From Comamonadaceae bacterium (GTDB taxonomy: Bacteria; Pseudomonadota; Gammaproteobacteria; Burkholderiales; Burkholderiaceae_C), in NCBI GenBank assembly GCA_027488735.1, contig JAIYBB010000001.1, positions 186,001 to 250,000 of the forward strand: DNA of 64,000 nucleotides, in the 5' to 3' direction. The notes beneath the pieces were generated by a model. The model did not search any database. It saw nothing but the letters and a program-made list of their open reading frames with translations, and was not told the origin of the DNA. Numbering within the stretch: position 1 is the stretch's first letter; each line of letters begins with the position of its first letter. Positions 25,243-34,619 of this stretch are shown in pieces. Made by a program: the position numbers and the translations under genes.

Positions 25243-26820
25243 GTGAGCTTGATCAAGTCTGCCTCTACCGTTTCCCTGTTGACCTTGGTGTCGCGTATCA
25301 CCGGGTTTGCCCGTGAGACCTTGATTGCCGCGTTGTTTGGGGCCAGCGCCTTGACAGACGCTTTCAATGTGGCGTTTCGCATCCCAAATTTATTTCGCCG
25401 CTTGTTCGCCGAGGGCGCGTTCAGCCAAGCATTTGTCCCCGTGCTGGCGGCCACCCGCGCTGAAAAAGGCGATGAAGCCACCCGTTTGTTGGTGGACAAG
25501 GTGGCTACCTTGCTGGCTTGGGCCGTGCTGTTGACCAGCATATTGGGTGTACTTGCCGCCCCCGGATTGGTTTGGTTGATGGCAAGTGGATTGCAACAAA
25601 CCCCGCTTGGCTTACAAACCGCGGTCAACCTCACTGGTTTGATGTTTCCCTACATTGCATTCATGTCGATGGTGGCTTTGTCGGCAGGCGTGCTCAACAC
25701 CTGGAGACGCTTTGCCGTGCCTGCGGCCACGCCGGTGCTGCTCAATGTCAGCATGATTGCCAGCGCTTGGTTGGGCGCGTCTTGGCTAGACCGCCAAGGT
25801 ATTGAGCCCATTTACAGCTTGGCGGCAGGTGTCATGGCGGGCGGGGTGCTGCAACTGGCGATCCAAATTCCTGCCTTGCGCCAACTTGGCTTACTGCCGC
25901 ATATCAGCGTGTCGCCCAAACAAATTCGCGCGGCTTGGCAAGACGCCGGCACCCGCAAAATTTTGGCCATGATGGGCCCGGCGTTGTTGGGCGTTGGCGT
26001 GGCGCAGTTGTCCCTCATCATCAACACGCAAATTGCGTCTCACTTGACCCCGGGCAGCGTCAGTTGGATCAGCTATGCCGACCGCTTGATGGAATTTCCC
26101 ATTGCGCTGCTAGGCGTGGCCTTGGGTGTGGTTTTAATGCCGCAATTGGCGGCGGCCAAGGCTGCCAGTGACAGCTTTCGCTACAGCGCCATGCTGGACT
26201 GGGGTTTGCGACTGGTGTGGGTGCTGGCCTTGCCGTGTGGCGTCGCTTTGTTGGTGTTTGCCGGGCCCTTGGTGTCCGTGCTTTACCACTACGGCGCATT
26301 CACCGCCCATGACGTGCAGCAAACCAGTCTGGCGTTGACTGGCTACGGTGTGGGTTTGCTGGGGCTGGTGGCCATCAAAGTATTGGCGCCAGGTTTTTAT
26401 GCCAACCAAGACACCCGCACCCCGGTGCGCATCGCGGTCATGGTGCTGGTGTTCACCCAGGTGATGAACCTGTTGCTGGTGCCTTATTTCGCCCATGCCG
26501 CCCTGACTTTGTCGATCGCTTTGGGTGCATTGGTGAATGCCTTGGGCTTGTTGATAGGCTTGCGACGAAAAGGCCAATACCAACCATTGCCGGGTTGGGG
26601 CCTTTTGCTGTTTCAGGTGGTGTTGGCAACAGGGGTGCTGGGAGCTGGTTTGTATGGGCTTGCCCAACATGTGGACTGGGTAGGCATGCGCTCAGAGCCG
26701 TGGCAGCGAATAGGCCTCATGGGGCTGGTGTTGGCCGGGTCGTTTGTGGTGTATTTCACAACGCTTAGGGTTATTGGGGTGGATCTTCGTGCACTTTTAC
26801 GCCGCTCGGGGCATGATTGA
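25243..26820 (+). CDS. murJ: Lipid II flippase MurJ
   Basis: The 525-residue protein has 14 predicted helices and flips lipid II across the inner membrane. Family segments are [39 protein letters not shown] and [18 protein letters not shown]. The GTG at 25243 gives the usual start, [20 protein letters not shown]; an earlier ATG at 25168 would add a non-conserved stretch. The downstream SirB1 gene begins 3 bases after the stop. Confidence 0.94.
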   Translation: MSLIKSASTVSLLTLVSRITGFARETLIAALFGASALTDAFNVAFRIPNLFRRLFAEGAFSQAFVPVLAATRAEKGDEATRLLVDKVATLLAWAVLLTSILGVLAAPGLVWLMASGLQQTPLGLQTAVNLTGLMFPYIAFMSMVALSAGVLNTWRRFAVPAATPVLLNVSMIASAWLGASWLDRQGIEPIYSLAAGVMAGGVLQLAIQIPALRQLGLLPHISVSPKQIRAAWQDAGTRKILAMMGPALLGVGVAQLSLIINTQIASHLTPGSVSWISYADRLMEFPIALLGVALGVVLMPQLAAAKAASDSFRYSAMLDWGLRLVWVLALPCGVALLVFAGPLVSVLYHYGAFTAHDVQQTSLALTGYGVGLLGLVAIKVLAPGFYANQDTRTPVRIAVMVLVFTQVMNLLLVPYFAHAALTLSIALGALVNALGLLIGLRRKGQYQPLPGWGLLLFQVVLATGVLGAGLYGLAQHVDWVGMRSEPWQRIGLMGLVLAGSFVVYFTTLRVIGVDLRALLRRSGHD

Positions 26821-26823
26821 GTC

Positions 26824-27534
26824 ATGGACTACAAGTTGCAACTCCCCTCGGCGCTGGACTATTTCACTACGTTGGTGCAAAGCGATGATGAATTTCCTTT
26901 AATGGAAACCGCTGTCAGCATTGCCCAAGATGAATTCCCGAAAATCGACATACAGCAAGTGCTGGACGAAGTAGACGTGCTGTCTGCCAAGCTCAAGCGC
27001 CGCCTCTTGCCGCAGGCCGATGTGCTGGACAAATTACGGGAACTCAATCGGTTTTTTTACGAAGACATGCGCTTTGCAGGCAATGTCAATCATTACGACG
27101 ACCCGCACAACAGCTATTTGAACGTGGTCCTGAGCAAGCGCCTGGGCATCCCCATCAGCTTGGCGGTGCTGTGGCTTGAGTTGGGGCAAAGTTTGGGGCT
27201 CAATGTCAGCGGCGTCAGTTTCCCAGGCCATTTTTTGGTCAAACTTGATTTAAGTTTCCCGCAAGAGGGGCATGTCGTGATTGACCCCTTCACCGGAGAG
27301 TCTCTCAGCCGCGAAGACTTGGCCGAGCGCTTAATCCCTTGGTTGCCGGGTGCCAAGTTGGGCAAGCCCCAAGCTATTTCCGACGATGCATTGGCTTTTC
27401 ATTTGCAACCCGCCGAACCGCGCCAAATCATTGCGCGCATGCTGCGCAATTTGCATGAAATTTACCGCCGCCAAGATGACCAAGAACGCTTGGCCAAAGT
27501 GCGCGCCAGGCTGGCGGTGTTATTACCCGAGTGA
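26824..27534 (+). CDS. SirB1 family transglutaminase-like protein
   Basis: The 236-residue protein has the SirB1/transglutaminase-like pattern: NRFFYEDMRFAGNVNHYDDP, NSYLNVVLSKRLGIPISLAVLW, GVSFPGHFLV and VIDPFTG. The catalytic Cys of true transglutaminases is not apparent; the conserved His in PGHF and Asp in IDPF are. Function is unclear. It follows murJ by 3 bases. Confidence 0.85.
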   Translation: MDYKLQLPSALDYFTTLVQSDDEFPLMETAVSIAQDEFPKIDIQQVLDEVDVLSAKLKRRLLPQADVLDKLRELNRFFYEDMRFAGNVNHYDDPHNSYLNVVLSKRLGIPISLAVLWLELGQSLGLNVSGVSFPGHFLVKLDLSFPQEGHVVIDPFTGESLSREDLAERLIPWLPGAKLGKPQAISDDALAFHLQPAEPRQIIARMLRNLHEIYRRQDDQERLAKVRARLAVLLPE

Positions 27535-27556
27535 TTTTTTTGATCCGCAACCACCC

Positions 27557-28585
27557 TCACTGAATCACCACCGCGGCCCCATCGCTCTTGTCGGCAATCA
27601 CACCAATCCGGTAAACCTGCTCACCTGAATCTGCCAAAGTCTGTGTGCATGCGTCTGCATGCGCGGGGTCAATCACCAACACCATGCCAATGCCGTTGTT
27701 AAAGGTTCGGCACATTTCAGCTTCATCAATGCCCGCCGTTTCTTGCAGCCAAGTGAACAACTCGGTACGCGGCCAGCTGGCGCGTTGCAGGTGCGCGGCG
27801 CAATGCTCGGGCAGCACGCGTGGGATGTTTTCTGTCAAACCGCCGCCGGTGATGTGCGCCAGTGCTTTGATCGGATGGGCTTTGAGCGCGGCCAGCACAG
27901 ATTTCACATACAAGCGGGTAGGGGCCATGAGCGCTTCTTTGAACGGCTGGCCGTCAAGTTGAGCAGGCAGTTGCGAGGCAGCGCGATCAATGCATTTGCG
28001 CACCAGGCTAAAGCCGTTCGAATGCACGCCGCTGGATGAAAGGCCGAGCACCACGTCACCGGGTTTCACGTCTTTGCCGCTGAGGATGAGGGACTTTTCG
28101 ACCACGCCGACCGCAAAGCCTGCCAAGTCGTATTCGCCCGCCGGGTACATGCCCGGCATTTCGGCGGTTTCGCCGCCTATCAAGGCGCAACCCGACAACT
28201 CGCAGCCTTTGGCAATGCCGCCGACCACGGCGGCTGCCGTGTCCACATCCAGTTTGCCGCAGGCAAAGTAGTCCAGAAAAAACAGCGGCTCAGCGCCTTG
28301 CACCAACACATCGTTGACGCTCATGGCCACCAAGTCGATGCCGACTGTGTCGTGCATGTTCCATTCGAACGCCAGTTTCAGCTTGGTGCCGACGCCGTCA
28401 GTGCCGCTGACCATTACCGGTTCTTTGTAGTTTTTGGGAACTTCAAACAGCGCGCCAAAGCCGCCAATACCCGCCAAAACGCCGTCACGCATGGTCTTTT
28501 TGGCCAAGGGTTTGATGCGTTCAACCAAGGCGTCTCCGGCGTCGATATCAACGCCGGCGTCTTTGTAAGAAAGTGGTGTGTTCAT
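27557..28585 (-). CDS. purM: Phosphoribosylformylglycinamidine cyclo-ligase
   Basis: The 342-residue enzyme makes aminoimidazole ribonucleotide in de novo purine synthesis. Motifs include [44 protein letters not shown] and [13 protein letters not shown]. The start at 28585 (MNTPLSYKD) fits the family. It is divergent from the PerM-like transporter, a common betaproteobacterial arrangement. Confidence 0.96.
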   Translation of the reverse strand: MNTPLSYKDAGVDIDAGDALVERIKPLAKKTMRDGVLAGIGGFGALFEVPKNYKEPVMVSGTDGVGTKLKLAFEWNMHDTVGIDLVAMSVNDVLVQGAEPLFFLDYFACGKLDVDTAAAVVGGIAKGCELSGCALIGGETAEMPGMYPAGEYDLAGFAVGVVEKSLILSGKDVKPGDVVLGLSSSGVHSNGFSLVRKCIDRAASQLPAQLDGQPFKEALMAPTRLYVKSVLAALKAHPIKALAHITGGGLTENIPRVLPEHCAAHLQRASWPRTELFTWLQETAGIDEAEMCRTFNNGIGMVLVIDPAHADACTQTLADSGEQVYRIGVIADKSDGAAVVIQ

Positions 28586-28664
28586 AAGTGGCGGGCGCTG
28601 CAAATGCGCCTTGTAGGCGGGTCGATAGAATCAGGACATTCTAAATCCGGGTACTTTTCGCCTG

Positions 28665-29735
28665 ATGTCATCTTCTCCTGACTACCGTTTTTACGCCACC
28701 TGGTTGCTGATCGGCACTTTATTGTCTGCGTTGCTGTGGTGGTTGGCGCCGGTACTCACGCCATTTTTGATTGCAGCAGTCATTGCCTATGTGCTGTCAC
28801 CGTTGTTGCGCCGATTGGAAAATTTGTGTGGGCCCAAGGTGCCGCGCTTCCTGCTGGTCTTGGTGTGTGAAACGGTTTTTTTGCTGCTGCTGGCGGCATT
28901 CGTTGGACTGATTCTGCCGGTGTTGTTCAAAGAGGCTGCGCGTTTACATACCCAGTTACCTGTCTTGCTGGCGCAGTTACAAGCCACACTCGCGCCAGTG
29001 CTGCAAAACTTGGGCGTCGATATACAGCTTGACCCGCAAGGCATCAAAGATTTTGTGGCGGTCCAAACACAAGCCCTGTGGCACAACAGCATGGACTCCG
29101 TTCTGGCCTCGTTGCGCATTGGCGGCAGTGTGGCGCTGGCGCTGATAGGCAACTTGGTGTTGGTGCCGGTGGCGTTGTTTTATTTGCTGTCGGACGGACA
29201 CCATTTGCTGGGACATATGCGCGAATGGTTGCCGCGCAAGGCAGAGCCTTCAGTGGCCCAGTTTGTTGAAGAAGCCGATGCTGTGTTGGGCGAATATTTG
29301 CGCGGGCAGTTGTTGGTCATGCTGTGCTTGTCGGTCTATTACGTCGCGGGCTTGTCATTGTTTGGCTTGTCAGTGGCTTGGCCGATCGGCATATTGACGG
29401 GTCTGGCTGTGTTTGTGCCGTATGTGGGTTTTGGCGTGGGCTTGTTATTGGCCGCGCTGTCGGGTTTTTTGGAAATGGCGCCCATGCAAGCAGGCCTGAT
29501 GTTGTTGGTCGTGTTTGGCATTGGGCAGTTGCTCGAAAGTTTTGTATTGACCCCGCGGTTGATCGGAGAGCGCATCGGTTTACACCCGTTGGTGGTGATT
29601 TTTGCGTTGCTTGCATTTGGCCAGTTGCTCGGGTTTGTCGGCGTGCTCATTGCCTTGCCTGCCAGCGCGGTACTGCTCGTGGCATTGCGTCGATTGCGTG
29701 AGCGCTATTTCGCCAGCCGTTTGTATGCGGGCTAG
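28665..29735 (+). CDS. AI-2E family (PerM-like) membrane transporter
   Basis: The 356-residue protein has about eight hydrophobic helices. Landmarks are LTPFLIAAVIAYVLSPLLRRLE, a cytoplasmic or periplasmic helical middle, and ILTGLAVFVPYVGFGVGLLLA with SFVLTPRLIGERIGLHPLVV, the family signature. Substrate unknown; the autoinducer-2 name is historical. It lies 6 bases upstream of hda. Confidence 0.88.
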   Translation: MSSSPDYRFYATWLLIGTLLSALLWWLAPVLTPFLIAAVIAYVLSPLLRRLENLCGPKVPRFLLVLVCETVFLLLLAAFVGLILPVLFKEAARLHTQLPVLLAQLQATLAPVLQNLGVDIQLDPQGIKDFVAVQTQALWHNSMDSVLASLRIGGSVALALIGNLVLVPVALFYLLSDGHHLLGHMREWLPRKAEPSVAQFVEEADAVLGEYLRGQLLVMLCLSVYYVAGLSLFGLSVAWPIGILTGLAVFVPYVGFGVGLLLAALSGFLEMAPMQAGLMLLVVFGIGQLLESFVLTPRLIGERIGLHPLVVIFALLAFGQLLGFVGVLIALPASAVLLVALRRLRERYFASRLYAG

Positions 29736-29741
29736 CCACGC

Positions 29742-30428
29742 ATGAAGCAAATCGCATTGGATATCGGGGTATCGGTCGGACCCAGATTGGCCAATTTCCA
29801 TCCCGGACACAATGCCGCTGCGCTGTCGCACCTAGAACTGTGGATGGCTGGCCGCACCCGGTCCCCTGTACCCACCTATTTGTGGGGCGACCAAGGCAGC
29901 GGTAAAACGCATTTGCTCAAGGCTGTGGCTCACCATATTGAGCAACAAGGTGCGTTTGTCGGTTGGATGGACAAGGCCACGGTTCAGCCAGATGCATTCA
30001 ATCCGGCATGGGAAGTGTTGCTGCTTGACGATGTGCAGTCTTTCAGCGCCGTCCAACAGCACATGGCATTCAATTGGTTTGTCAATGCCGCCACTCCCGG
30101 CGCTACACGTCAACCTTGGGTGCTGGCTGCAGGCAGTGTGCCGCCCCAAGATTTACCGCTGCGCGAAGATTTGCGCACCCGGCTTGGCTGGGGCCATGTG
30201 TTCCATTTGCAATTGCTGGACGACGACCAGCGGAGCGATGTGCTCATGAATCATGCGCAAGCGTTGGGCATGCACTTAGGCAACGATTTGCTGGATTATT
30301 TGCTCAGCCGTTTCAGCCGTGACTTGGGGCACCTGATTGACCTGCTTGAACAACTCGACAACTATGCGCTGCAAACGCAGCGTCCTTTGACCATTCCTTT
30401 ATTGAGAGCCATGCTGGATGAAACCTGA
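29742..30428 (+). CDS. hda: DnaA regulatory inactivator Hda
   Basis: The 228-residue DnaA-like AAA+ protein lacks the DNA-binding domain. Walker A is WGDQGSGKTHLL at about 48-59, Walker B is VLLLDDVQ, and an Arg-rich sensor region follows (REDLRTRLGWG, SRFSRDLGHL). An N-terminal KQIALDIGV segment matches the clamp-binding region of Hda. With the loaded sliding clamp it stimulates ATP hydrolysis by DnaA to limit initiation. It overlaps the next gene by 11 bases. Confidence 0.92.
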   Translation: MKQIALDIGVSVGPRLANFHPGHNAAALSHLELWMAGRTRSPVPTYLWGDQGSGKTHLLKAVAHHIEQQGAFVGWMDKATVQPDAFNPAWEVLLLDDVQSFSAVQQHMAFNWFVNAATPGATRQPWVLAAGSVPPQDLPLREDLRTRLGWGHVFHLQLLDDDQRSDVLMNHAQALGMHLGNDLLDYLLSRFSRDLGHLIDLLEQLDNYALQTQRPLTIPLLRAMLDET

Positions 30429-31107
30429 ACCACAGTTGAAACTCGCGCTGTTTGACTTGGACCAAACCTTGCTGCCCTTGGACTCTGACCAGTCGTGGGG
30501 TGAGTTCACATTGCAGCTGGGCTGGGTGGATGAAGCCAGCTTTCGCCAAAGAAACAATGCTTTTTATGCCGACTACAACGCGGGGTGCCTAGACATTCAC
30601 GAGTATGTGCGGTTTGCCACGCGCAGCATGCGCGAGCGTGGCATGGAAGAAGCGCAGGCCGCGCATCGCCAATTCATGCAACAAGTGATTCAACCGGCCA
30701 TCAAACCTGCGGCTTTGGAACTGGTGGCGCAACACCGCGCCAAAGGTGAAACTTTGGTCATGGTGACCGCTACCAACGAATTTGTCACGGGCCCTATTGC
30801 CGAGGCATTTGGCATGGATGTGTTGCTCGCGGTTGAATTAGAACGGGATGCCAACGGCCATTTCACCGGTGAGATTGCGGGCGTGCCCAGTTTGCGTGAA
30901 GGCAAAGTCACTCGGGTCAGCCGGTGGCTGGATAAGCAGGGCTTGGACTGGTCGCAAGTGCATGCCACTTTCTACAGCGACTCGACCAACGATTTACCGT
31001 TGCTGGAAAAAGTGCAGCTTCCCGTGGTGACCAACCCCGGCCCCGCACTTCGGCAGATAGCCCAAGAACGCGCATGGCGTATCCTCGACCTTTTCGAGAA
31101 CCCATGA
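30418..31107 (+). CDS. HAD-IB family hydrolase (SerB-like phosphatase)
   Basis: The 229-residue protein has the HAD motifs: FDLDQTLLPLD (nucleophile Asp), MVTATNEF, the Lys in LREGKVTRV, and YSDSTNDLPLLE. The cap insertion is that of the HAD-IB group, which includes phosphoserine phosphatase. The exact phosphatase substrate is not visible. It overlaps hda by 11 bases and pcnB by 4 bases, so it is translationally coupled in a replication/RNA operon. Confidence 0.9.
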   Translation: MKPEPQLKLALFDLDQTLLPLDSDQSWGEFTLQLGWVDEASFRQRNNAFYADYNAGCLDIHEYVRFATRSMRERGMEEAQAAHRQFMQQVIQPAIKPAALELVAQHRAKGETLVMVTATNEFVTGPIAEAFGMDVLLAVELERDANGHFTGEIAGVPSLREGKVTRVSRWLDKQGLDWSQVHATFYSDSTNDLPLLEKVQLPVVTNPGPALRQIAQERAWRILDLFENP

Positions 31108-32561
31108 TCAAAAAAATCATTCAAAACCTGTTCGGTAAATCGGGCAGCAGCAGCGCCGGGCGTTTCGGTAAACGCCGCGTGATTCCTGCCTCCACCCACG
31201 GCATAGATCCAGACTTGGTGGACGAACGCGCATGGAACGTGGTGCGTACCTTGCAAGAACGTGGATTTCAAGCCTATATCGTCGGCGGTGCGGTGCGTGA
31301 TTTGCTGGTTGGTTTAAAGCCCAAAGATTTTGATGTCGCCACTGACGCCACGCCCGAAGAAGTCAAAGCCTGTTTCCGGCGCGCTTTCATCATCGGCCGA
31401 CGCTTTCGCATCGTGCACGTGGTGTATGGGCGAGGGCGCGATCACGAGGTGATCGAAGTCTCTACCTTTCGCGCGCACTTAGACAGCAACGATGCCGAGC
31501 AAGTCAGCGGCAATGAGCGCACCAGCAAAAAAGCTTTATCCAACATGACGCATGCGGTGGACGCCAGCGGTCGCGTGTTGCGCGACAACGTTTGGGGCCC
31601 GCAAGACGAAGATGCCACCCGCCGCGATTTCACCGTGAATGCCATGTATTACGACCCCAGCGTGGGCGAAGTGATCGATTACCACCACGGCTTTGAAGAT
31701 GCCGCCAAGCGTGTGATCCGCATGATCGGCGAACCGGCAGCGCGTTACCGCGAAGACCCGGTGCGCATCATTCGTGCGGTGCGTTTCTCCGCCAAACTTC
31801 ATGCGCTTGGCTTCAAGCTAGAAGCCCGCACCGCCAAGCCACTCAAAGCCATGATGGAGTTGCTGGCTGATGTACCGCAAAGCCGTTTGTTCGATGAAAT
31901 GCTCAAACTGCTGCAAACCGGACATGCCATCGCCAGCATCGCGCAGTTGAAACAACTAGGTCTCGCGCGCGGCATTTACCCGCTGCTGGATGTGGTGGTT
32001 GAACGGGCGGACATGCCGTTTGTGCAAGTGGCGTTGCAAGACACAGACAGACGAGTGGGCGAGGGCAAACCGGTCGCCCCGAGTTTTTTGTTGGCTTGCG
32101 TTTTGTGGGCCGATGTTCGCGAAGGCTGGCAAGCACGCATGGCTGACATGCCGGTGTTTCCTGCCCTGCAAGAAGCGATGGAAGAAGTGTTCAATGCGCG
32201 TATCGGGGACGTTTCCGGGCGCGGCAAGTTGGCCGGTGACATGCGCGAAATTTGGACCATGCAACCAAGGTTCGAAAAGCGCAGCGGCAGCGCACCTTTC
32301 GGTTTGGTCGAGCAAGCGCGTTTTCGCGCCGGTTTCGATTTCATGTGTTTGCGTGCCGAGGTCGGCGAGGTCGACGTAGAACTGGCCGATTGGTGGGAAG
32401 ACTTCAGTTTGGCAGATGACGAAAGCCGCGTCGCTTTGTTGCAAGCCGTCAAGCCCGCGCCGCGTGCAGTACGCGGTGAAGGCGAAGCCAAAAAACGCCC
32501 GCGTCGCCGCCGCAAACCCGCGGGCGCCAAGCCGGATGCCGGTGGTAATGCCGACGCGTGA
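31104..32561 (+). CDS. pcnB: Poly(A) polymerase I
   Basis: The 485-residue nucleotidyltransferase has YIVGGAVRDLLVG, DFDVATDATPEEV, RRFRIVHV, RRDFTVNAMYYDP and the REDPVRIIRAVRF block that separates poly(A) polymerases from CCA-adding enzymes. The C-terminal tail is rich in Arg, Lys and Pro (KKRPRRRRKPAG), likely RNA-binding. The ATG at 31104 overlaps the HAD gene stop. It adds 3' poly(A) tails that promote RNA decay. Confidence 0.94.
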   Translation: MIKKIIQNLFGKSGSSSAGRFGKRRVIPASTHGIDPDLVDERAWNVVRTLQERGFQAYIVGGAVRDLLVGLKPKDFDVATDATPEEVKACFRRAFIIGRRFRIVHVVYGRGRDHEVIEVSTFRAHLDSNDAEQVSGNERTSKKALSNMTHAVDASGRVLRDNVWGPQDEDATRRDFTVNAMYYDPSVGEVIDYHHGFEDAAKRVIRMIGEPAARYREDPVRIIRAVRFSAKLHALGFKLEARTAKPLKAMMELLADVPQSRLFDEMLKLLQTGHAIASIAQLKQLGLARGIYPLLDVVVERADMPFVQVALQDTDRRVGEGKPVAPSFLLACVLWADVREGWQARMADMPVFPALQEAMEEVFNARIGDVSGRGKLAGDMREIWTMQPRFEKRSGSAPFGLVEQARFRAGFDFMCLRAEVGEVDVELADWWEDFSLADDESRVALLQAVKPAPRAVRGEGEAKKRPRRRRKPAGAKPDAGGNADA

Positions 32562-33021
32562 ACCGGTCAGCGCTTATGTCGCTGTCGGTGCGAATTTGGG
32601 CGACGCTTCGGCTTCGGTCAACAAGGCCTTGCATGACTTAGGCAACTTGCCTCAAACGCTTGTGAGTGCCGTCTCCGGTTTGTACCGCAGCGCACCTTAC
32701 CAAGCCGAGGGACCTGCGTTCATCAACGCGGTGGCGCATATTCAAACCCGTTTGACTGCTCCCGATTTATTGTTGGCTTTGCAAGCCATGGAGAAACAGG
32801 CCGGGCGTGTGCGGCTACATGTCAACGCACCCCGAACGCTGGACCTCGATATTCTTTTTTATGGTGACGCCAAGGTGCACAGCAGTTGGTTAACAGTTCC
32901 GCATCCGCGCTGGATGGAGCGGGCATTCGTGTTGTTGCCCTTACAAGAGTTGGCACCTCGCAAAGTCATCCCCGTGATGTTGCATGCAGTGGCTGAGCAG
33001 CTGATTGAAAAATCGTCCTGA
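32548..33021 (+). CDS. folK: 2-amino-4-hydroxy-6-hydroxymethyldihydropteridine diphosphokinase
   Basis: The protein of about 157 residues carries out a folate synthesis step. Motifs are YVAVGANLGDA, SAPYQAEGPAFINAV, APRTLDLDILFYGD and PHPRWMERAFVLLPLQEL. It overlaps the pcnB end by 14 bases. ATGs at 32536 and 32548 are both possible; the latter gives a more usual length. Confidence 0.93.
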   Translation: MPTREPVSAYVAVGANLGDASASVNKALHDLGNLPQTLVSAVSGLYRSAPYQAEGPAFINAVAHIQTRLTAPDLLLALQAMEKQAGRVRLHVNAPRTLDLDILFYGDAKVHSSWLTVPHPRWMERAFVLLPLQELAPRKVIPVMLHAVAEQLIEKSS

Positions 33022-33035
33022 TTGCCCCCAGCCGT

Positions 33036-33482
33036 TTATTGGGAAATTTTGCGGGCTTCTTCTACTTGTGCTTCGAAATAGCGTTGGAAGCCGTAGGCCA
33101 GACTAGATATCAGGGCGGTGGCACCCATCATCATCGACAAGACCAAAGCGCCGACCGTTAACCAGTTAGTGCGCCCGCTGCGGGCTTCAAGGTCAGCCTC
33201 GGGGTTATAGCGCTGGTTCCAATCTGTTTGAGACAGCAAACCCCAGTACAAGGTGTGTAGGGCGCTGATGGCAATGGATATGCCCAGCAGCGGTGCTAGC
33301 CACCAACTCAATGGATCGTCAAGCCCGAAGGACTGGGCTCGCTCAAAGCCATAGATGCCCAATACGCTGAGTAACACCTGCGACCAGCCGACAGTGTCGC
33401 GCCAACCGTACATGTAAAAACGAGCCGCGCCCATGGGACCTGCTACCACCCCTAACCAGCACACCAAGGTTTTGTTTTTCAT
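33036..33482 (-). CDS. Small membrane protein, TM2-like N-terminus
   Basis: The 148-residue protein has about four hydrophobic segments. The first two flank a short turn with ARFYMYGW, a pattern loosely like the TM2 domain. It is convergent with folK and ends 14 bases after it. I do not recognise a family with confidence. The C-terminal helix (TVGALVLSMMMGATALISSLAYGF) is followed by a charged tail. Confidence 0.6.
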   Translation of the reverse strand: MKNKTLVCWLGVVAGPMGAARFYMYGWRDTVGWSQVLLSVLGIYGFERAQSFGLDDPLSWWLAPLLGISIAISALHTLYWGLLSQTDWNQRYNPEADLEARSGRTNWLTVGALVLSMMMGATALISSLAYGFQRYFEAQVEEARKISQ

Positions 33483-33570
33483 TCGGGGATTATCTGCCGC
33501 TGGCGTCCGCTGCGGTATTTCAGGCGACGATAACCGTTTTTACAGAGGGAAGAATTATTTTGGGTGCCAT

Positions 33571-33613
33571 GGGCCCACATGGTGGGCCTAAACATGGTGG
33601 GCCCACATGGTGG
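33571..33613. repeat. Two copies of GGGCCCACATGGTGG with hairpin potential
   Basis: GGGCCCACATGGTGG occurs at 33571-33585 and 33599-33613, period 28. The first copy extends to a hairpin GGCCCAC-ATG-GTGGGCC (33572-33588). The second is entered by the 10-bp palindrome GTGGGCCCAC (33597-33606). They lie in the 291-base gap (33483-33773) upstream of rpsP, before its -10 box; apart from the repeats and the -10 box nothing is seen in this gap. Confidence 0.7.
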
Positions 33614-33684
33614 TGATTGCAGGTGAATCATCAGGTTGGCGAGCGCGCATCAAAGGCAGAAATAGGCTCCTGTGGGCGGCAGTC

Positions 33685-33690
33685 TATAAT
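33685..33690 (+). promoter_or_regulatory. -10 box for rpsP operon
   Basis: A consensus TATAAT lies 84 bases upstream of the rpsP ATG, followed by GGCAGGCTTTTC. No convincing -35 hexamer at 17 bases is seen. The same arrangement precedes rplS. Confidence 0.45.
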
Positions 33691-33773
33691 GGCAGGCTTT
33701 TCAGCGAGCGCTGGCCGGGTGGTCAAGTCGCGTGTCTCATCGCTGAATCAAAGACTGCACCCAAGGAACAACC

Positions 33774-34025
33774 ATGGTCGTCATCCGACTCTCCCGCGGC
33801 GGCGCAAAAGCCCGTCCGTTTTTCAACATCGTTGTCGCCGACAAACGTGTTCGCCGTGATGGCCGCTTCATCGAGCGCATCGGCTTTTACAACCCCATCG
33901 CTGCCGGTGGCGAAGAAGGCTTGCGCATCTCTCAAGACCGTCTGAGCTATTGGACCGGCGTGGGCGCGCAAACATCGCCTACTGTTGATCGTCTGATCAA
34001 ACAGGCCGGCAAAAAAGCCGCCTGA
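33774..34025 (+). CDS. rpsP: 30S ribosomal protein S16
   Basis: The 83-residue protein contains [20 protein letters not shown] and [11 protein letters not shown], typical of S16. The start at 33774 follows AAGGAAC. It is the first gene of rpsP-rimM-trmD-rplS. Confidence 0.96.
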   Translation: MVVIRLSRGGAKARPFFNIVVADKRVRRDGRFIERIGFYNPIAAGGEEGLRISQDRLSYWTGVGAQTSPTVDRLIKQAGKKAA

Positions 34026-34036
34026 TACCCAATCCC

Positions 34037-34609
34037 ATGCAGCCTGCCTGGGAGCCTGCTGAATTGCCAGCGGACGCTGTCGAGGTCGGGCGCATTCTGG
34101 ATGCTTGGGGTCTGAAAGGCTGGTTCAAGGTCTTGCCCCACAGCGCCTCACCGGAGGCGCTTTTTTCTTCCAAACGATGGTTTTTGCAACCGAATGAACG
34201 CGGTGCTTCGCCTTTCAAAGGCACGGTGTTGATGCGCATACGCGAAGCCAAGGAACATGCCGATTCGCTGGTCGCTTGTCCGCTTGAAGCGATAGACCGC
34301 GATACTGCTGAAAGCCTCAAGGGCGCGCGCATTTTTGTGCCCAGATCTTCGTTTCCCTCCACCCAGGCAGATGAGTATTACTGGGTAGATTTGATCGGGT
34401 TATCCGTCCTCAACCGGGACAATCTGAACTTGGGAACAGTGACTGAACTTTTATCTACCGGCCCGCAAACTGTGCTGGTGCTTCACCAGCCCAACCCAGA
34501 TGACCCAACCAAGCCGATCGAGCGCATGATCCCTTTTGTCAGCGCGTATGTCGATCGGGTAGACATTGCCGCCCGGCAAATATGGGTGGATTGGCAAGCG
34601 GATTACTGA
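34037..34609 (+). CDS. rimM: 16S rRNA processing protein RimM
   Basis: The 190-residue protein has an N-terminal RimM barrel (VEVGRILDAWGLKGWFKV) and a C-terminal PRC barrel (YYWVDLIGLSVLN, then MIPFVSAYVDRVDIA). It assists maturation of the 30S head around S19. It lies 11 bases after rpsP and 10 before trmD. Confidence 0.95.
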   Translation: MQPAWEPAELPADAVEVGRILDAWGLKGWFKVLPHSASPEALFSSKRWFLQPNERGASPFKGTVLMRIREAKEHADSLVACPLEAIDRDTAESLKGARIFVPRSSFPSTQADEYYWVDLIGLSVLNRDNLNLGTVTELLSTGPQTVLVLHQPNPDDPTKPIERMIPFVSAYVDRVDIAARQIWVDWQADY

Positions 34610-34619
34610 ACCCGCAACC

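Noticed and set aside
33561-33613. Possible CRISPR-like repeats before rpsP
   Set aside because: Only two short units with a 13-base spacer and internal hairpins; no further units and no cas genes.
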